This document shows positions 16,779 to 25,497 of a stretch of 52,207 bases of DNA, in pieces. A program made the position numbers and the translations under genes. A model generated the notes under the pieces. It saw nothing but the letters and a program-made list of their open reading frames with translations. It was not told the DNA's origin and ran no database searches. Source of the DNA: Chlorobiota bacterium (lineage in GTDB: Bacteria > Bacteroidota > Bacteroidia > Bacteroidales > F082). Every line of letters begins with the position of its first letter. Position 1 is the first letter of the stretch. Where the stretch lies: assembly GCA_013151215.1 (NCBI GenBank), contig JAADIS010000107.1:1-52207 (forward strand). Direction: 5' to 3'.

Positions 16779-17609
16779 TTACCAGTGTATGGTATAAAGC
16801 CCGCTAAGGATGATACGCAAGCCAACATACATTGAAATGGCAAGGATAACAAGGAACTTTGAAATTCCAGGGCGGCGGTCGTCTTCATCGAAATATAGTT
16901 TTTCGAGGCTTGAAACCCGAAAGGCGATAATTAAAATGAGGATGCTGAGGCTTATCCAGGCAAATTCCTCCTGAAACAGCAAACGCTGCCAGAAATAGAT
17001 TATTATAAGAGTATATCCGAATAAAAAAGGCAATATGAACTGCGACATGATAAAGAAGGGGAAGTTGCGTCCATCCAATTTGTTGAAATAGGAGTTTGCC
17101 GACATTGCCACCGGCCTAACCATCAGGAATGCCGTGGTAATCAAGCCGAAAAAGCCAACCAAGGCTACCAGCATTTTTTGGGTATCGTTAAAATACATCC
17201 AATTAAAAACGTGCCCTACACCGGTTTTAAAGATATTTCCGATCATGAGGCTGCCAAAGGTTTGGTTGAACGCAATCAAGCTAAGCCATACAAACAACAC
17301 TTTCATGCGCGACTGCTCCTCGGTGAGGCCGAAATAACCGATTAGCGAGATCAGGCCCAGCAGGAACACCAACAATGGCCCTGAGCCAAAAATCATTTTT
17401 ACCGAATCGTTGGTCCATTGATAAGGCTCGATATGATATAGTATTTGATCGAAGTCGAAGCTAACATCGAACCCGAACATAGCAGTAGATAACAGGGTCG
17501 CAAAGTAATTTAGATAAAAAACTATAAGATAGGCAATTACAAAAGAGGATGTCGAGTTTACAACAATAGACCAAAAATTTGTACGGCTGAGTTTAGTATT
17601 AGCTTCCAT
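16779..17609 (-). CDS. Unknown polytopic membrane protein
   Basis: About 276 aa with six to seven hydrophobic segments (for example SFVIAYLIVFYLNYF, LLVFLLGLISLIGYFGL, FFIMSQFILPFLFGYTLIIIYF, FLVILAISMYVGLRIILSGL). The loop between the first helices holds FDVSFDFDQILYHIEP. No family recognised. It lies about 50 bp downstream of the alpha-oxoamine synthase gene on the same strand with no terminator between, so a role in the same lipid pathway (for example handling of the aminolipid) is possible but only inferred from position. The ATG at 17609 (MEANTKLSRTNFW) was preferred to one six codons upstream. Confidence 0.75.
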   Translation of the reverse strand: MEANTKLSRTNFWSIVVNSTSSFVIAYLIVFYLNYFATLLSTAMFGFDVSFDFDQILYHIEPYQWTNDSVKMIFGSGPLLVFLLGLISLIGYFGLTEEQSRMKVLFVWLSLIAFNQTFGSLMIGNIFKTGVGHVFNWMYFNDTQKMLVALVGFFGLITTAFLMVRPVAMSANSYFNKLDGRNFPFFIMSQFILPFLFGYTLIIIYFWQRLLFQEEFAWISLSILILIIAFRVSSLEKLYFDEDDRRPGISKFLVILAISMYVGLRIILSGLYTIHW

Positions 17610-17658
17610 CAATAAAATGCCGGCCAAGCATTAAGGAATACCTGGCAGAATCATGTTT

Positions 17659-18906
17659 TTATTCGGCAGTCATAGCCTTCATTTCCAACTTATACTCTTG
17701 GTTATCAAGTTTTTGCTTAACTTCGGCAAAAGCTTTTACAGTATATTCCACATCTTCCAGGGTATGTATGGCAGTTGGAATCAACCTTAGCAGTATTTGC
17801 CCTTTCGGGATAACGGGATAAGCGACTATGGAGCAGAAGATATTGTAGTTTTCGCGCAGGTCATAAGTGATCTGGGTAGCTTCGGGGATACCGCCTTTTA
17901 GAAAAACCGGTGTTACAGGTGATGCCGTAACGCCAAGATCCAGCCCTTTGGCCCTCAATCCCGACTGAAGGGCATTCACTATTTTCCATAAGTTTTTGCG
18001 GTGCTCAGGTTCGTTCTTAAGCATCTCCAAACGTTTCAAGGCCCCGATTACCATTGGCATGGGCAATGATTTCGCATATATCTGCGAACGCATATTATAT
18101 TTCAAATACTTGACGACGCTTTGCTTTGAAGCCACAAACGCTCCAATTCCGGCCATTGATTTGGCAAAAGTCCCAAAATAAAGATCCACCTGGTCCTGAA
18201 GGCCAAAATGCTCGTCGGTGCCGGCGCCCGTTGGCCCCATGGTGCCAAATCCGTGGGCATCGTCGATCAGCAAGCGGAAATTATACTTCTCCTTAAAGGC
18301 CACGATCTCATCAAGCTTGCCTAAATCGCCTGCCATACCATAAACACCTTCGGTAATAACCAAAATGCCACCACCGGTCTTGTCAACAATTTTTGTAGCG
18401 CGCCTTAATTCTTTTTCGAGGTTTTCCATATTATTGTGCGGGTAAACAAAGCGTTTCCCGAAATGCAGTCTCATCCCATCAATAATACATGCGTGGGCCT
18501 CCGAATCATAAACAATTACGTCTTTCCTGTCAACCATGGCATTAATGATGGAAACCATGCCCTGATATCCGTAATTAAGCAAATAGGCACTTTCGCGGTT
18601 CACGAATGCCGCTAGTTTTTGCTCAAGTTCCTCATGATATCTTGTTTGGCCCGACATCATTCTGGCTCCCATCGGATAAGCCATTCCCCAGTCGGCAGCA
18701 CCCTGTGCATCGGCTTTCCGAACTTCGGGATTATTGGCCAGGCCAAGGTAATTGTTTAAACTCCAAACTAATCTTTCCTTTCCCTGGAACATCATCTTAT
18801 TCGACAGCTCCCCCTCCAATTTCGGAAAAACATAATATCCTTCGGCCTGGTTTGCATATTGCCCTAAGGGGCCTATTGCCGATTCGCACTTATCAAAAAC
18901 ATCCAT
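17659..18906 (-). CDS. Alpha-oxoamine synthase, PLP-dependent; serine palmitoyltransferase-like
   Basis: 415 aa. Condenses an amino acid with an acyl-CoA or acyl-ACP. PLP Lys249 lies in GTFAKSMAGIG; LLIDDAHGFGTMG (Asp215, His218) binds the ring and DSEAHACIIDG holds the stacking His138. The family includes serine palmitoyltransferase (sphingolipids), cysteate acyltransferase (sulfonolipids such as capnine) and glycine C-acetyltransferase. SLNNYLGLANNPEVRKADAQ and YPMGARMMSG are typical of Bacteroidota lipid-type members; no threonine dehydrogenase is next to it, which argues against the glycine enzyme. The exact substrate is uncertain. A near-consensus promoter lies upstream. Confidence 0.82.
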   Translation of the reverse strand: MDVFDKCESAIGPLGQYANQAEGYYVFPKLEGELSNKMMFQGKERLVWSLNNYLGLANNPEVRKADAQGAADWGMAYPMGARMMSGQTRYHEELEQKLAAFVNRESAYLLNYGYQGMVSIINAMVDRKDVIVYDSEAHACIIDGMRLHFGKRFVYPHNNMENLEKELRRATKIVDKTGGGILVITEGVYGMAGDLGKLDEIVAFKEKYNFRLLIDDAHGFGTMGPTGAGTDEHFGLQDQVDLYFGTFAKSMAGIGAFVASKQSVVKYLKYNMRSQIYAKSLPMPMVIGALKRLEMLKNEPEHRKNLWKIVNALQSGLRAKGLDLGVTASPVTPVFLKGGIPEATQITYDLRENYNIFCSIVAYPVIPKGQILLRLIPTAIHTLEDVEYTVKAFAEVKQKLDNQEYKLEMKAMTAE

Positions 18907-18931
18907 CTTATACCTATTTATATTTAAAGCG

Positions 18932-18962
18932 CAAAAATATGATTATTCTCCTATCCATCAAA
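18932..18962 (-). promoter_or_regulatory. Promoter of the alpha-oxoamine synthase gene, TTTG-N19-TATTTTTG
   Basis: On the minus strand TTTG (18959-18962) and TATTTTTG (18932-18939) are separated by exactly 19 nt, a full match to the Bacteroidota consensus. The -7 box ends 26 nt before the ATG. Confidence 0.75.
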
Positions 18963-19231
18963 CGATTGTTAACAAATGCTTAATTTACGAGAAGTTTCAG
19001 GTTATTTTACTGAATAACTGTACTTTACAGTATCAACAGCAAAACATCGAAGTCGTTTTGCAGTATTAATCAATTTTATTGGTAGAGGGATTTTTTTGCC
19101 AAACCCCCGTTTGCACAAAGCAACTTATGTTTATTTTATGTATGATGGCAATGGGCAAAAACTTGTTGCGCTAAAATCGGAATTTTCAAAAACTTAGTTA
19201 TGTTAAGTATTTCACAATGATAATTTTCATT
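18963..19231. other. Divergent intergenic region with two short palindromes
   Basis: Between the oxoamine synthase and aminotransferase genes. No gene seen. It holds two perfect palindromes: ACTGTA-CTT-TACAGT (19017-19031) and GCAAAAC-N9-GTTTTGC (19039-19061). They may be regulator sites; neither is followed by a T-run, so terminators are unlikely. Confidence 0.35.
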
Positions 19232-19260
19232 TATATTTGCCAATTCTTTTAAACAGGAGG
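19232..19260 (+). promoter_or_regulatory. Aminotransferase promoter -7 element and strong ribosome binding site
   Basis: TATATTTG (19232-19239) matches TAnnTTTG. AGGAGG (19255-19260), five bases before the ATG, is a full Shine-Dalgarno sequence, rare in this window where most genes have none. Confidence 0.5.
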
Positions 19261-19265
19261 CTAAA

Positions 19266-20474
19266 ATGAAAAAATATATATTATCGAAGAGGGTTTTGAA
19301 CATGACCGTATCGGCAACATTAAAAATGACCGAAATGAGCAGGGAGCTAAAAGCCAAAGGAATAGACATTATCGCTTTAAGCATAGGCGAACCTGATTTC
19401 AATACGCCCTTGAACGTGAAGAATGCCGCTAAGGCAGCCATAGACGACAATTTAACACATTACCCGCCCGTTCCCGGCTTGCCGTTATTGAGGGAAGCCA
19501 TCAGCAATAAACTGAAGCGGGACAACAATCTCGACTATCTACCCTCGCAAATAGTTGTTTCCACGGGGGCAAAGCATTCATTGGCAAATGTTTTCATGAG
19601 CATACTCGACGAGGGCGACGAGGTAGTCGTCCCATCCCCTTTCTGGGTTTCCTATCCCGAGATGATAAAGCTTGCCGGAGGTAAAATGGTCAATGTAGAT
19701 ACCGGAATTGCCGAAGGTTTCAAGTTAAATCCCCAGCAACTGGAAGATGCAATCACCAAAAACACCAAAGCATTTCTTTTCAACTCCCCAAGCAACCCGA
19801 CCGGGGCAGTTTATACTTATGACGAATTGAAAGGCCTGGCAAAAGTTCTGGAAAAGCACCCTGATATTTTAATTATTGCCGACGAGATTTACGAGTTGAT
19901 AAACTTCGAGGGAAAGCATCACAGTTTTGCTTCCTTCGGTAGTTTAAAAGACAGGGTAATATTAATAAACGGGGTGTCGAAGGGCTTTGCGATGACAGGA
20001 TGGAGAATCGGCTATATGGCTGCGCCCCTCGAAATTGCAAAGGCCTGCACCAAGTTGCAAGGGCAGTTCACCTCAGGGGCATCGAGCATTTCACAGGCAG
20101 CTGCGGCCGAGGCCGTAAACACTGACCCCGGCACCTCCGGTGAGCTGAAAACAATGCTAAAGGAATTCAGGAAGAGAAGGGACTTGTTGATAGAACTAAT
20201 GAAACAAATACCGGGAATAAAAACAAATGTGCCTGGCGGGGCTTTTTACTTATTTCCCGACATAAGTTATTATTTCGGGAAAACAGATGGCAAGACCATA
20301 ATCGAAGACAGTAACGACATATGCATATATCTGCTTGAAAATGCGCATGTCGCGCTTGTAGCCGGCGCAGCCTTCGGAAGCCCGGAATGCATAAGAATCT
20401 CTTATGCGACATCAACTGGCAACCTTAAAGAAGCTGTTAAAAGAATCTCAAACTCGCTTGCCGCGCTAAAATAA
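19266..20474 (+). CDS. PLP-dependent aminotransferase, aspartate aminotransferase type (class I, subgroup I-gamma)
   Basis: 402 aa. Transfers amino groups between aspartate (or related amino acids) and 2-oxoglutarate. LSIGEPDFNTP near residue 39, NSPSNPTGAVY, ADEIYELINF and the PLP Lys239 in GVSKGFAMTGWRIGY are all present; the C-terminal Arg in ECIRISYATS binds the substrate carboxylate. A strong Shine-Dalgarno sequence fixes the start. The sulfatase gene starts 5 nt after its stop, so the two are likely one transcript although functionally unrelated. Confidence 0.93.
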   Translation: MKKYILSKRVLNMTVSATLKMTEMSRELKAKGIDIIALSIGEPDFNTPLNVKNAAKAAIDDNLTHYPPVPGLPLLREAISNKLKRDNNLDYLPSQIVVSTGAKHSLANVFMSILDEGDEVVVPSPFWVSYPEMIKLAGGKMVNVDTGIAEGFKLNPQQLEDAITKNTKAFLFNSPSNPTGAVYTYDELKGLAKVLEKHPDILIIADEIYELINFEGKHHSFASFGSLKDRVILINGVSKGFAMTGWRIGYMAAPLEIAKACTKLQGQFTSGASSISQAAAAEAVNTDPGTSGELKTMLKEFRKRRDLLIELMKQIPGIKTNVPGGAFYLFPDISYYFGKTDGKTIIEDSNDICIYLLENAHVALVAGAAFGSPECIRISYATSTGNLKEAVKRISNSLAALK

Positions 20475-20479
20475 ATATC

Positions 20480-22444
20480 TTGAAAGAATATATTGGCAGA
20501 ATATATGAACTGCTGAAAAGAATTGGTATCATACTATTGTTTTTTAGCCTCAGCAGGTTGTTTTTTTACTTGTTCAACCTTTCTCTGTTTTCAGACATCG
20601 GGTTCTTTCATATCCTAAGAATTATGGTGATCGGACTTAGGTTCGACTTATCCGTAATAGTGTATTTCAATATTTTGATGATATTGATGCACATCTTTCC
20701 CTTGGGGAAAGTCTATTACAATAAATATTACCAACGAACAATAAGTTTTTTATTCATATCAATAAACACTATTTTAATATCAATCAACCTATCCGATTCC
20801 GTTTTCTATCACTTTACGCAGAAAAGATCAACAAACGATGTGCTAAAGTTTATCTTTATAAGCAATGACGCCCTTAAGCTTTTACCAAGGTTTCTATTGG
20901 ATTATTGGTATCTGGTGATATTTGTGATCATAATTGTTTATGCATTCGTCAAACTAAACATCAAAATTGGACAGAGACTGGCGCCTGAAATCAAATTGAC
21001 ATATAAACAAATAAGTTTCAGGACATTAAGTATGTTGGTGATATTAGGGCTTTGTTTGCTGGGTGCAAGGGGCGGAATACAATTAAGGCCCTTGTCGATG
21101 ATGCATGCCACAACTTACGGCCCTACAAAAGAGGTTCCGATAATCTTGAACACACCCTTTACCTTGATGACAACTTTTGGGCATGGCGGCATAAGCGACT
21201 ATAGCTTCTTTGACGAGAGTGAGCTAAGGCAGTATTATAATGTTGTTAAGCAAAAAAGCAGACCGGGAAATCTCAACAAGAGGAATGTGGTGATAATTTT
21301 ATTGGAAAGCTTCTCAAAAGAGTATGTCGGAAGTTTAAACAATTATAAGGGTTATACTCCATTTCTGGATTCGCTGATTGCTAACTCCCTGGCTTTCACC
21401 AATGCTTTTTCAAGCGGATACCGCTCTATGGACGCCATCCCTACTACCATAACATCGATACCCTGTTTAATAGACGACCCTATAATTACATCGGTTTATG
21501 GGAACAACAGATACACCTCGCTCGCCGATATTCTTAAACATGAATCCTATGAGACAGCATTTTTCCACGGGGGCACAAACGGGACTTTAGGACTCGACGG
21601 TTTTGTGAAGTCTTTGGGCTTCGAAAGATACTATGGCCGCACGGAATACGGCAACGACAACGATTACGATAATTACTGGGGGATTTATGACGAGCCCTTT
21701 CTTAAGTTTATGATAAAGAAGATTGGCGAAATGAAAGAGCCCTTCTTTGCCATGGAATTTACCTTAAGCTCACATTATCCGTATTCCATACCAAAGAAAT
21801 ATGAGAACACCTTTAAAGAAGGCCCCTTGAGAATCCACAGGGTTGTCAGCTATACTGATAATTCCCTGCGAAAGTTTTTTGAGGAGGCAAAGGGGGAAAA
21901 ATGGTTCAGGAACACTATATTTATTATTTCGGCCGACCATCCTGCACAATCGGTCATCCCGGGAGCCAAAGGCAATATTAATGATGCAGATAATTTACCT
22001 GACAACAGTTTACTAAAATATTATAAAAACACCTCGGGTCGCTATGCTATCCCTATTTTAATTTATCAGCCGGGCGACAGCAGCTTGAACGGAATATATG
22101 ACGATGTTTTCCAGCAGTCGGATATATTGCCTACGGTTCTGGATTTGCTGAACTACAACGGAAAATACATCGCATTTGGGAACAGTGCCTTAGACACCAC
22201 TACCGTCCATGCAGCCTTTCATTACGTAAACGGCTTATATCAAATAACTTATAAAGATCATTGCTTATTGTTCAACGGTGTTGAACCGACTGCTCTTTAT
22301 CTGAGAAACGATATTGACCATACCAGCAACTTACTAGAAAAAGAACCTGCGATTGCCTTAAAGCTCGAGAATATCTTAAAGGCGTATTTACAGGAATATA
22401 GCCACCGCATGCGTAAAAATGACCTACAAATCAAGACAAGATAA
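20480..22444 (+). CDS. LTA synthase-like sulfatase-family membrane protein (phosphoglycerol/phosphoethanolamine transferase type)
   Basis: 654 aa. Five membrane helices in residues 1-200, then an extracytoplasmic alkaline phosphatase/sulfatase-fold domain. Landmarks are NVVIILLESFSKEYVG (metal site), SGYRSMDAIPTTITSIP with the likely nucleophile Ser/Thr, MEFTLSSHYPY and ISADHPAQS (metal Asp-His). Relatives (LtaS, MdoB) move phosphoglycerol or phosphoethanolamine onto glycans or lipids; in a Gram-negative with lipid A this may decorate glycans or the LPS core. The start is TTG, five bases after the aminotransferase stop; the next ATG would cut into the first helices. Confidence 0.85.
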   Translation: MKEYIGRIYELLKRIGIILLFFSLSRLFFYLFNLSLFSDIGFFHILRIMVIGLRFDLSVIVYFNILMILMHIFPLGKVYYNKYYQRTISFLFISINTILISINLSDSVFYHFTQKRSTNDVLKFIFISNDALKLLPRFLLDYWYLVIFVIIIVYAFVKLNIKIGQRLAPEIKLTYKQISFRTLSMLVILGLCLLGARGGIQLRPLSMMHATTYGPTKEVPIILNTPFTLMTTFGHGGISDYSFFDESELRQYYNVVKQKSRPGNLNKRNVVIILLESFSKEYVGSLNNYKGYTPFLDSLIANSLAFTNAFSSGYRSMDAIPTTITSIPCLIDDPIITSVYGNNRYTSLADILKHESYETAFFHGGTNGTLGLDGFVKSLGFERYYGRTEYGNDNDYDNYWGIYDEPFLKFMIKKIGEMKEPFFAMEFTLSSHYPYSIPKKYENTFKEGPLRIHRVVSYTDNSLRKFFEEAKGEKWFRNTIFIISADHPAQSVIPGAKGNINDADNLPDNSLLKYYKNTSGRYAIPILIYQPGDSSLNGIYDDVFQQSDILPTVLDLLNYNGKYIAFGNSALDTTTVHAAFHYVNGLYQITYKDHCLLFNGVEPTALYLRNDIDHTSNLLEKEPAIALKLENILKAYLQEYSHRMRKNDLQIKTR

Positions 22445-22462
22445 AAAGACATCAGGTTTTAT

Positions 22463-22470
22463 TACATTTG
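22463..22470 (+). promoter_or_regulatory. Heptose kinase gene promoter -7 element
   Basis: TACATTTG matches TAnnTTTG and lies 20 nt upstream of the ATG. No good -33 at 19 nt. Confidence 0.4.
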
Positions 22471-22490
22471 CAGCAAAATTTTATTGAAAA

Positions 22491-23504
22491 ATGCTGACAA
22501 CTGAATCCGTTTCACATTTATTTAAATCGTTTAACGACAAAAAGATTATTGTCATCGGCGACGTCATGGTAGATTCGTACATTTGGGGAAGTGTAAACAG
22601 GATTTCCCCCGAGGCGCCAGTCCCCGTGGTCGAAGTCGAAAAAAGGGAAGACAGGCTGGGAGGTGCTGCAAACGTCGGGCTCAACATAAAGGCATTGGGC
22701 GCCGAACCCTATCTGTGCAGCATTATTGGCAAAGACCATAAGGGCGATGACTATATGCGCTTGATGGCCGAGCAGCACTTATTGCCAAACGGGATTGTTA
22801 AAAGCAGCGAAAGACGCACTACGACTAAATTCAGGGTAATTGGAAACAATACACAAATGCTGCGCGTTGACGAGGAGCTTACAAGCCCCCTTTCAAGCGA
22901 GGACCTGGCAACACTACTGAACACGATAGGGCTGCTAATCAAAAATGAGGATATAGACGCAATAGTTTTTCAGGATTACGACAAAGGTGTTATCGGCAAG
23001 GCCTTAATATCCAAGGTTGTGGGAATTGCCAGGTCGAGAAACATTCCGGTTGCGGTTGACCCCAAAAAAAACAATTTCCTCGATTTTAACGATGTTGACC
23101 TGTTTAAACCAAACTTAAAAGAGATAAAAGAAGGATTAAACATCGAATTTGACACCAGGGTCATAGAGGAAATAGAAAACGCGGTTGAGCTATTACAGCA
23201 AAAACTAAATGCCAAAGCAGTTTTAAACACTCTTTCCGAGAAAGGCATGTTCATCAGGTGGAAAAACGATAACGACACTTTTTCCTCAAAACTGATAGAT
23301 GCCCATTACCGGAACATCACTGATGTTTCAGGTGCCGGCGACACCGTAATAGGCGTAGCCTCCTTGTGCATGGCCTGTGATACGGGGATGCTTGATTTGG
23401 CAGCCATCTCAAATTTGGCAGGCGGCCTGGTCTGCGAGGAAGTTGGGGTAGTGCCGATCGACAAGAGCAAACTTCAAGACGAAGTTATTAGTTTACTTAC
23501 ATAA
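22491..23504 (+). CDS. rfaE1: D-glycero-beta-D-manno-heptose-7-phosphate kinase (RfaE1/HldE kinase domain)
   Basis: 337 aa PfkB-family sugar kinase. IIVIGDVMVDSYIWGSVNRISPEAPVPVV near residue 18 is the RfaE1 signature; RLGGAANVGLNIKALGA binds sugar, and DVSGAGDTVIGVASL holds the catalytic Asp and anion hole. Makes heptose-1,7-bisphosphate for the LPS inner core. The nucleotidyltransferase domain of fused HldE is absent, so this is the stand-alone kinase; its partner RfaE2 is not in the window. ubiE follows after 5 nt. Confidence 0.93.
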   Translation: MLTTESVSHLFKSFNDKKIIVIGDVMVDSYIWGSVNRISPEAPVPVVEVEKREDRLGGAANVGLNIKALGAEPYLCSIIGKDHKGDDYMRLMAEQHLLPNGIVKSSERRTTTKFRVIGNNTQMLRVDEELTSPLSSEDLATLLNTIGLLIKNEDIDAIVFQDYDKGVIGKALISKVVGIARSRNIPVAVDPKKNNFLDFNDVDLFKPNLKEIKEGLNIEFDTRVIEEIENAVELLQQKLNAKAVLNTLSEKGMFIRWKNDNDTFSSKLIDAHYRNITDVSGAGDTVIGVASLCMACDTGMLDLAAISNLAGGLVCEEVGVVPIDKSKLQDEVISLLT

Positions 23505-23509
23505 CAGAA

Positions 23510-24217
23510 ATGAACAACAATAAAGGGAAGAAGGTAAAAGTCGAGAAGATGTTCAACGACATTGCCCACAAATATGATTTTTTAAATCATTTTCTTTCTA
23601 TGGGCATAGATATCCTCTGGAGAAGGACTTTGAGAAAAGCTTTAGCCCCATCCAAACCAAAAAAGATACTAGACGTTGCAACGGGAACGGGGGATTTGGC
23701 GATCGAGCTCGCCAAACTGAATCCCGAATCCATAATTGGTGTTGACATTGCGGAGGAAATGCTGAATATCGGCAAAGCAAAGCTAAGCAAGAAAAAACTG
23801 GATCATATCATCAAGCTGGAAGTAGGCGATTCGGAAAAACTACTTTTCCACGACAACAGCTTCGATGCGGTAACTGTTTCTTTCGGCGTAAGAAACTACG
23901 AAAACCTTCAAAAAGGCTTGCTGGACATGAACAGGGTTCTAAAACCGGGCGGCATGGTCGCGATCCTCGAGTTCTCGAAACCTAAGAAGTTCCCCTTTAG
24001 AAACTTGTATAATTTTTATTTCAAATATATACTTCCCTTGTTCGGGAAAATTGTTTCAAGCCACGATTCGGCATACACATATTTGCCTGAATCTGTACAA
24101 GGTTTTGCCGAGGACAAGGAATTCTTGGGCGAGATGAAGAAGGCAAATTATAAAAAATGCAAACAAAAACGTTTGACGTTTGGTATAGCCACACTTTATA
24201 CAGGAGTTGCAAACTAA
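23510..24217 (+). CDS. ubiE: Demethylmenaquinone methyltransferase UbiE/MenG
   Basis: 235 aa. Final C-methylation of demethylmenaquinone. The family N-terminal block is VEKMFNDIAHKYDFLNHFLSMGID, then SAM motif LDVATGTGDLAIELAK, FGVRNYENLQKGLLDMNRVLKPGG, and C-terminal YTYLPESVQGF. In Bacteroidota it feeds menaquinone to the respiratory chain, including alternative complex III encoded at 46.8-51 kb. The next gene is porT, a neighbour often seen in Bacteroidota. Confidence 0.94.
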   Translation: MNNNKGKKVKVEKMFNDIAHKYDFLNHFLSMGIDILWRRTLRKALAPSKPKKILDVATGTGDLAIELAKLNPESIIGVDIAEEMLNIGKAKLSKKKLDHIIKLEVGDSEKLLFHDNSFDAVTVSFGVRNYENLQKGLLDMNRVLKPGGMVAILEFSKPKKFPFRNLYNFYFKYILPLFGKIVSSHDSAYTYLPESVQGFAEDKEFLGEMKKANYKKCKQKRLTFGIATLYTGVAN

Positions 24218-24226
24218 ATAATCCAT

Positions 24227-24257
24227 TATGGCTTATTCGTGAAATAATTTACTTTTG
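24227..24257 (+). promoter_or_regulatory. porT promoter, TATG-N19-TACTTTTG
   Basis: TACTTTTG (24250-24257) is a full -7 match; TATG at 24227-24230 with 19-nt spacing is a 2-of-4 match to TTTG. It gives about 40 nt of leader before the TTG start. Confidence 0.5.
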
Positions 24258-24306
24258 CCATCCAATAAGAATCGAGAAAAGCCGTTAATTAACAAAAAAC
24301 AGAAAA

Positions 24307-25077
24307 TTGAAGAGGTTAACAATCTATAAAATAGCCATTTTAAGTTTGACGATGCTGCTTGCTGCAAATAGTTACTCGCAGCAGCAAAAAGTGTTGAACT
24401 TGCCCAATTACGATCAGGATCCTTATCATTTTGGATTTATTTTAGCAGCAAACAATATGCTGTTCAACATAAAACCCGTTGATAATCTTTCGTTTATAAA
24501 ATGGAACGGCGACCAGAGCCCTGATATTTTTGCCGATTCGTTATATGTTTATAACGTAACATCACAGGGCACTCCCGGTTTTTCAATTGGGATATTAGGC
24601 AATCTGCGCCTTGCGAGGCATTTCGACCTCCGCTTTGTCCCTACTTTATCATTTGGCGAAAGAATCCTATATTACGGGATATTGTCGTATAAGGACGGCG
24701 AGTCGTCGTATATTGAAGTGCAAAAAAGCATCACTTCAACTTTGGTAGAATTTCCGCTATTCGTTAAATACAGGTCGAAAAGGCTGAACAACATGGCTGC
24801 TTATGTTACCGGTGGCCTGAAATACACGCTTGACCTGGCATCGCAAAAAAAGGCAGAAAAAAACCTGAACGACGTTACCGTAAAAATCAACAAGCATGAT
24901 TTATTGGCAGAAGTGGGCGTCGGTTTCGATTTCTACACTAATTATTTCAAGTTCGGCACGGAACTAAGAATGGGATACGGTTTCTTCAACCTGATAAAAA
25001 AAGAAGGAAATCTCTATACCGACTCCATCGACCGCCTGAAATCAAAGGTTTTCCTGCTCTCGTTCACATTTGAATAA
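24307..25077 (+). CDS. porT: PorT family outer membrane protein, type IX secretion component
   Basis: 256 aa. A signal peptide (KIAILSLTMLLAANSYSQQQ) is followed by an eight-stranded-type barrel. DPYHFGFILAANNMLFNIKP, GFSIGILGNLRLARHFDLRFVPTLSFGER and GGLKYTLDLAS are typical of PorT, needed for type IX secretion in Porphyromonas gingivalis. Location just after ubiE supports true PorT rather than a general porin-like relative. The start is TTG; no in-frame ATG precedes the signal peptide. The regulator porX is 11 kb away and a probable cargo at 50961-52151. Confidence 0.83.
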   Translation: MKRLTIYKIAILSLTMLLAANSYSQQQKVLNLPNYDQDPYHFGFILAANNMLFNIKPVDNLSFIKWNGDQSPDIFADSLYVYNVTSQGTPGFSIGILGNLRLARHFDLRFVPTLSFGERILYYGILSYKDGESSYIEVQKSITSTLVEFPLFVKYRSKRLNNMAAYVTGGLKYTLDLASQKKAEKNLNDVTVKINKHDLLAEVGVGFDFYTNYFKFGTELRMGYGFFNLIKKEGNLYTDSIDRLKSKVFLLSFTFE

Positions 25078-25086
25078 GCTTAAACA

Positions 25087-25439
25087 ATGAACGGAGCCAT
25101 TGATAAGAAGAAGAATCTTTTGTCAAGGATTTATTCAAAATCGAATTTAAAACAAGAAATATACAAAAACACTCTTGAAGTTTTTCATCTTATCAAGAAA
25201 ACCGTTGAGGACTACGAGCTGGAATACAGGAAATACACTACTGCCGAGGCAAACGGCAAGGCCTTAAGCTAGAGGTAAAACAAAACAGCGAGAGACATTC
25301 TTTCGTTGAAGGCAAAAAGGAACTGGGGTTTAAATTTGAAAAAGACTGGATAACAATACAGGTTTATTGGCATCGTCACCGGCCGGCAATTGCACCAAGT
25401 TGGCAAATAAGTATAAATAATCATAAACGCAGTGATTAA
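25087..25439 (+). pseudogene. Small conserved-looking gene broken by a frameshift
   Basis: The ATG frame gives only 61 codons, ending at TAG 25270-25272. From about 25260 the -1 frame continues open to TAA 25437-25439 with a convincing peptide (GLKLEVKQNSERHSFVEGKK, then ELGFKFEKDWITIQVYWHRH). Joined, they make about 117 residues: an N-terminal helix (SRIYSKSNLKQEIYKNTLEV) followed by a beta-rich part. Both parts use the codons of resident genes. Either a recent one-base frameshift, a sequencing error, or recoding near AAGGCCTTAAGC. Function unknown; it starts 9 nt after porT. The rest of the gap to 25444 holds nothing else. Confidence 0.6.
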
Positions 25440-25444
25440 ATAGT

Positions 25445-25475
25445 GTTGTAAAATTTATAAAAATTCCTATTTTTG
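25445..25475 (+). promoter_or_regulatory. Promoter of the first wzz-like gene, GTTG-N19-TATTTTTG
   Basis: GTTG (25445-25448) and TATTTTTG (25468-25475) with exactly 19 nt between them; only one base differs from consensus. Transcription would begin near 25482, 16 nt before the GTG start. Confidence 0.65.
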
Positions 25476-25497
25476 CCAATTAACAAAAAAAAGAAAC

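Noticed and set aside
17659-18906. Glycine C-acetyltransferase (kbl) as the name for the oxoamine synthase
   Set aside because: No threonine dehydrogenase neighbour, and the sequence resembles the lipid-type members common in Bacteroidota; the family-level name is safer.
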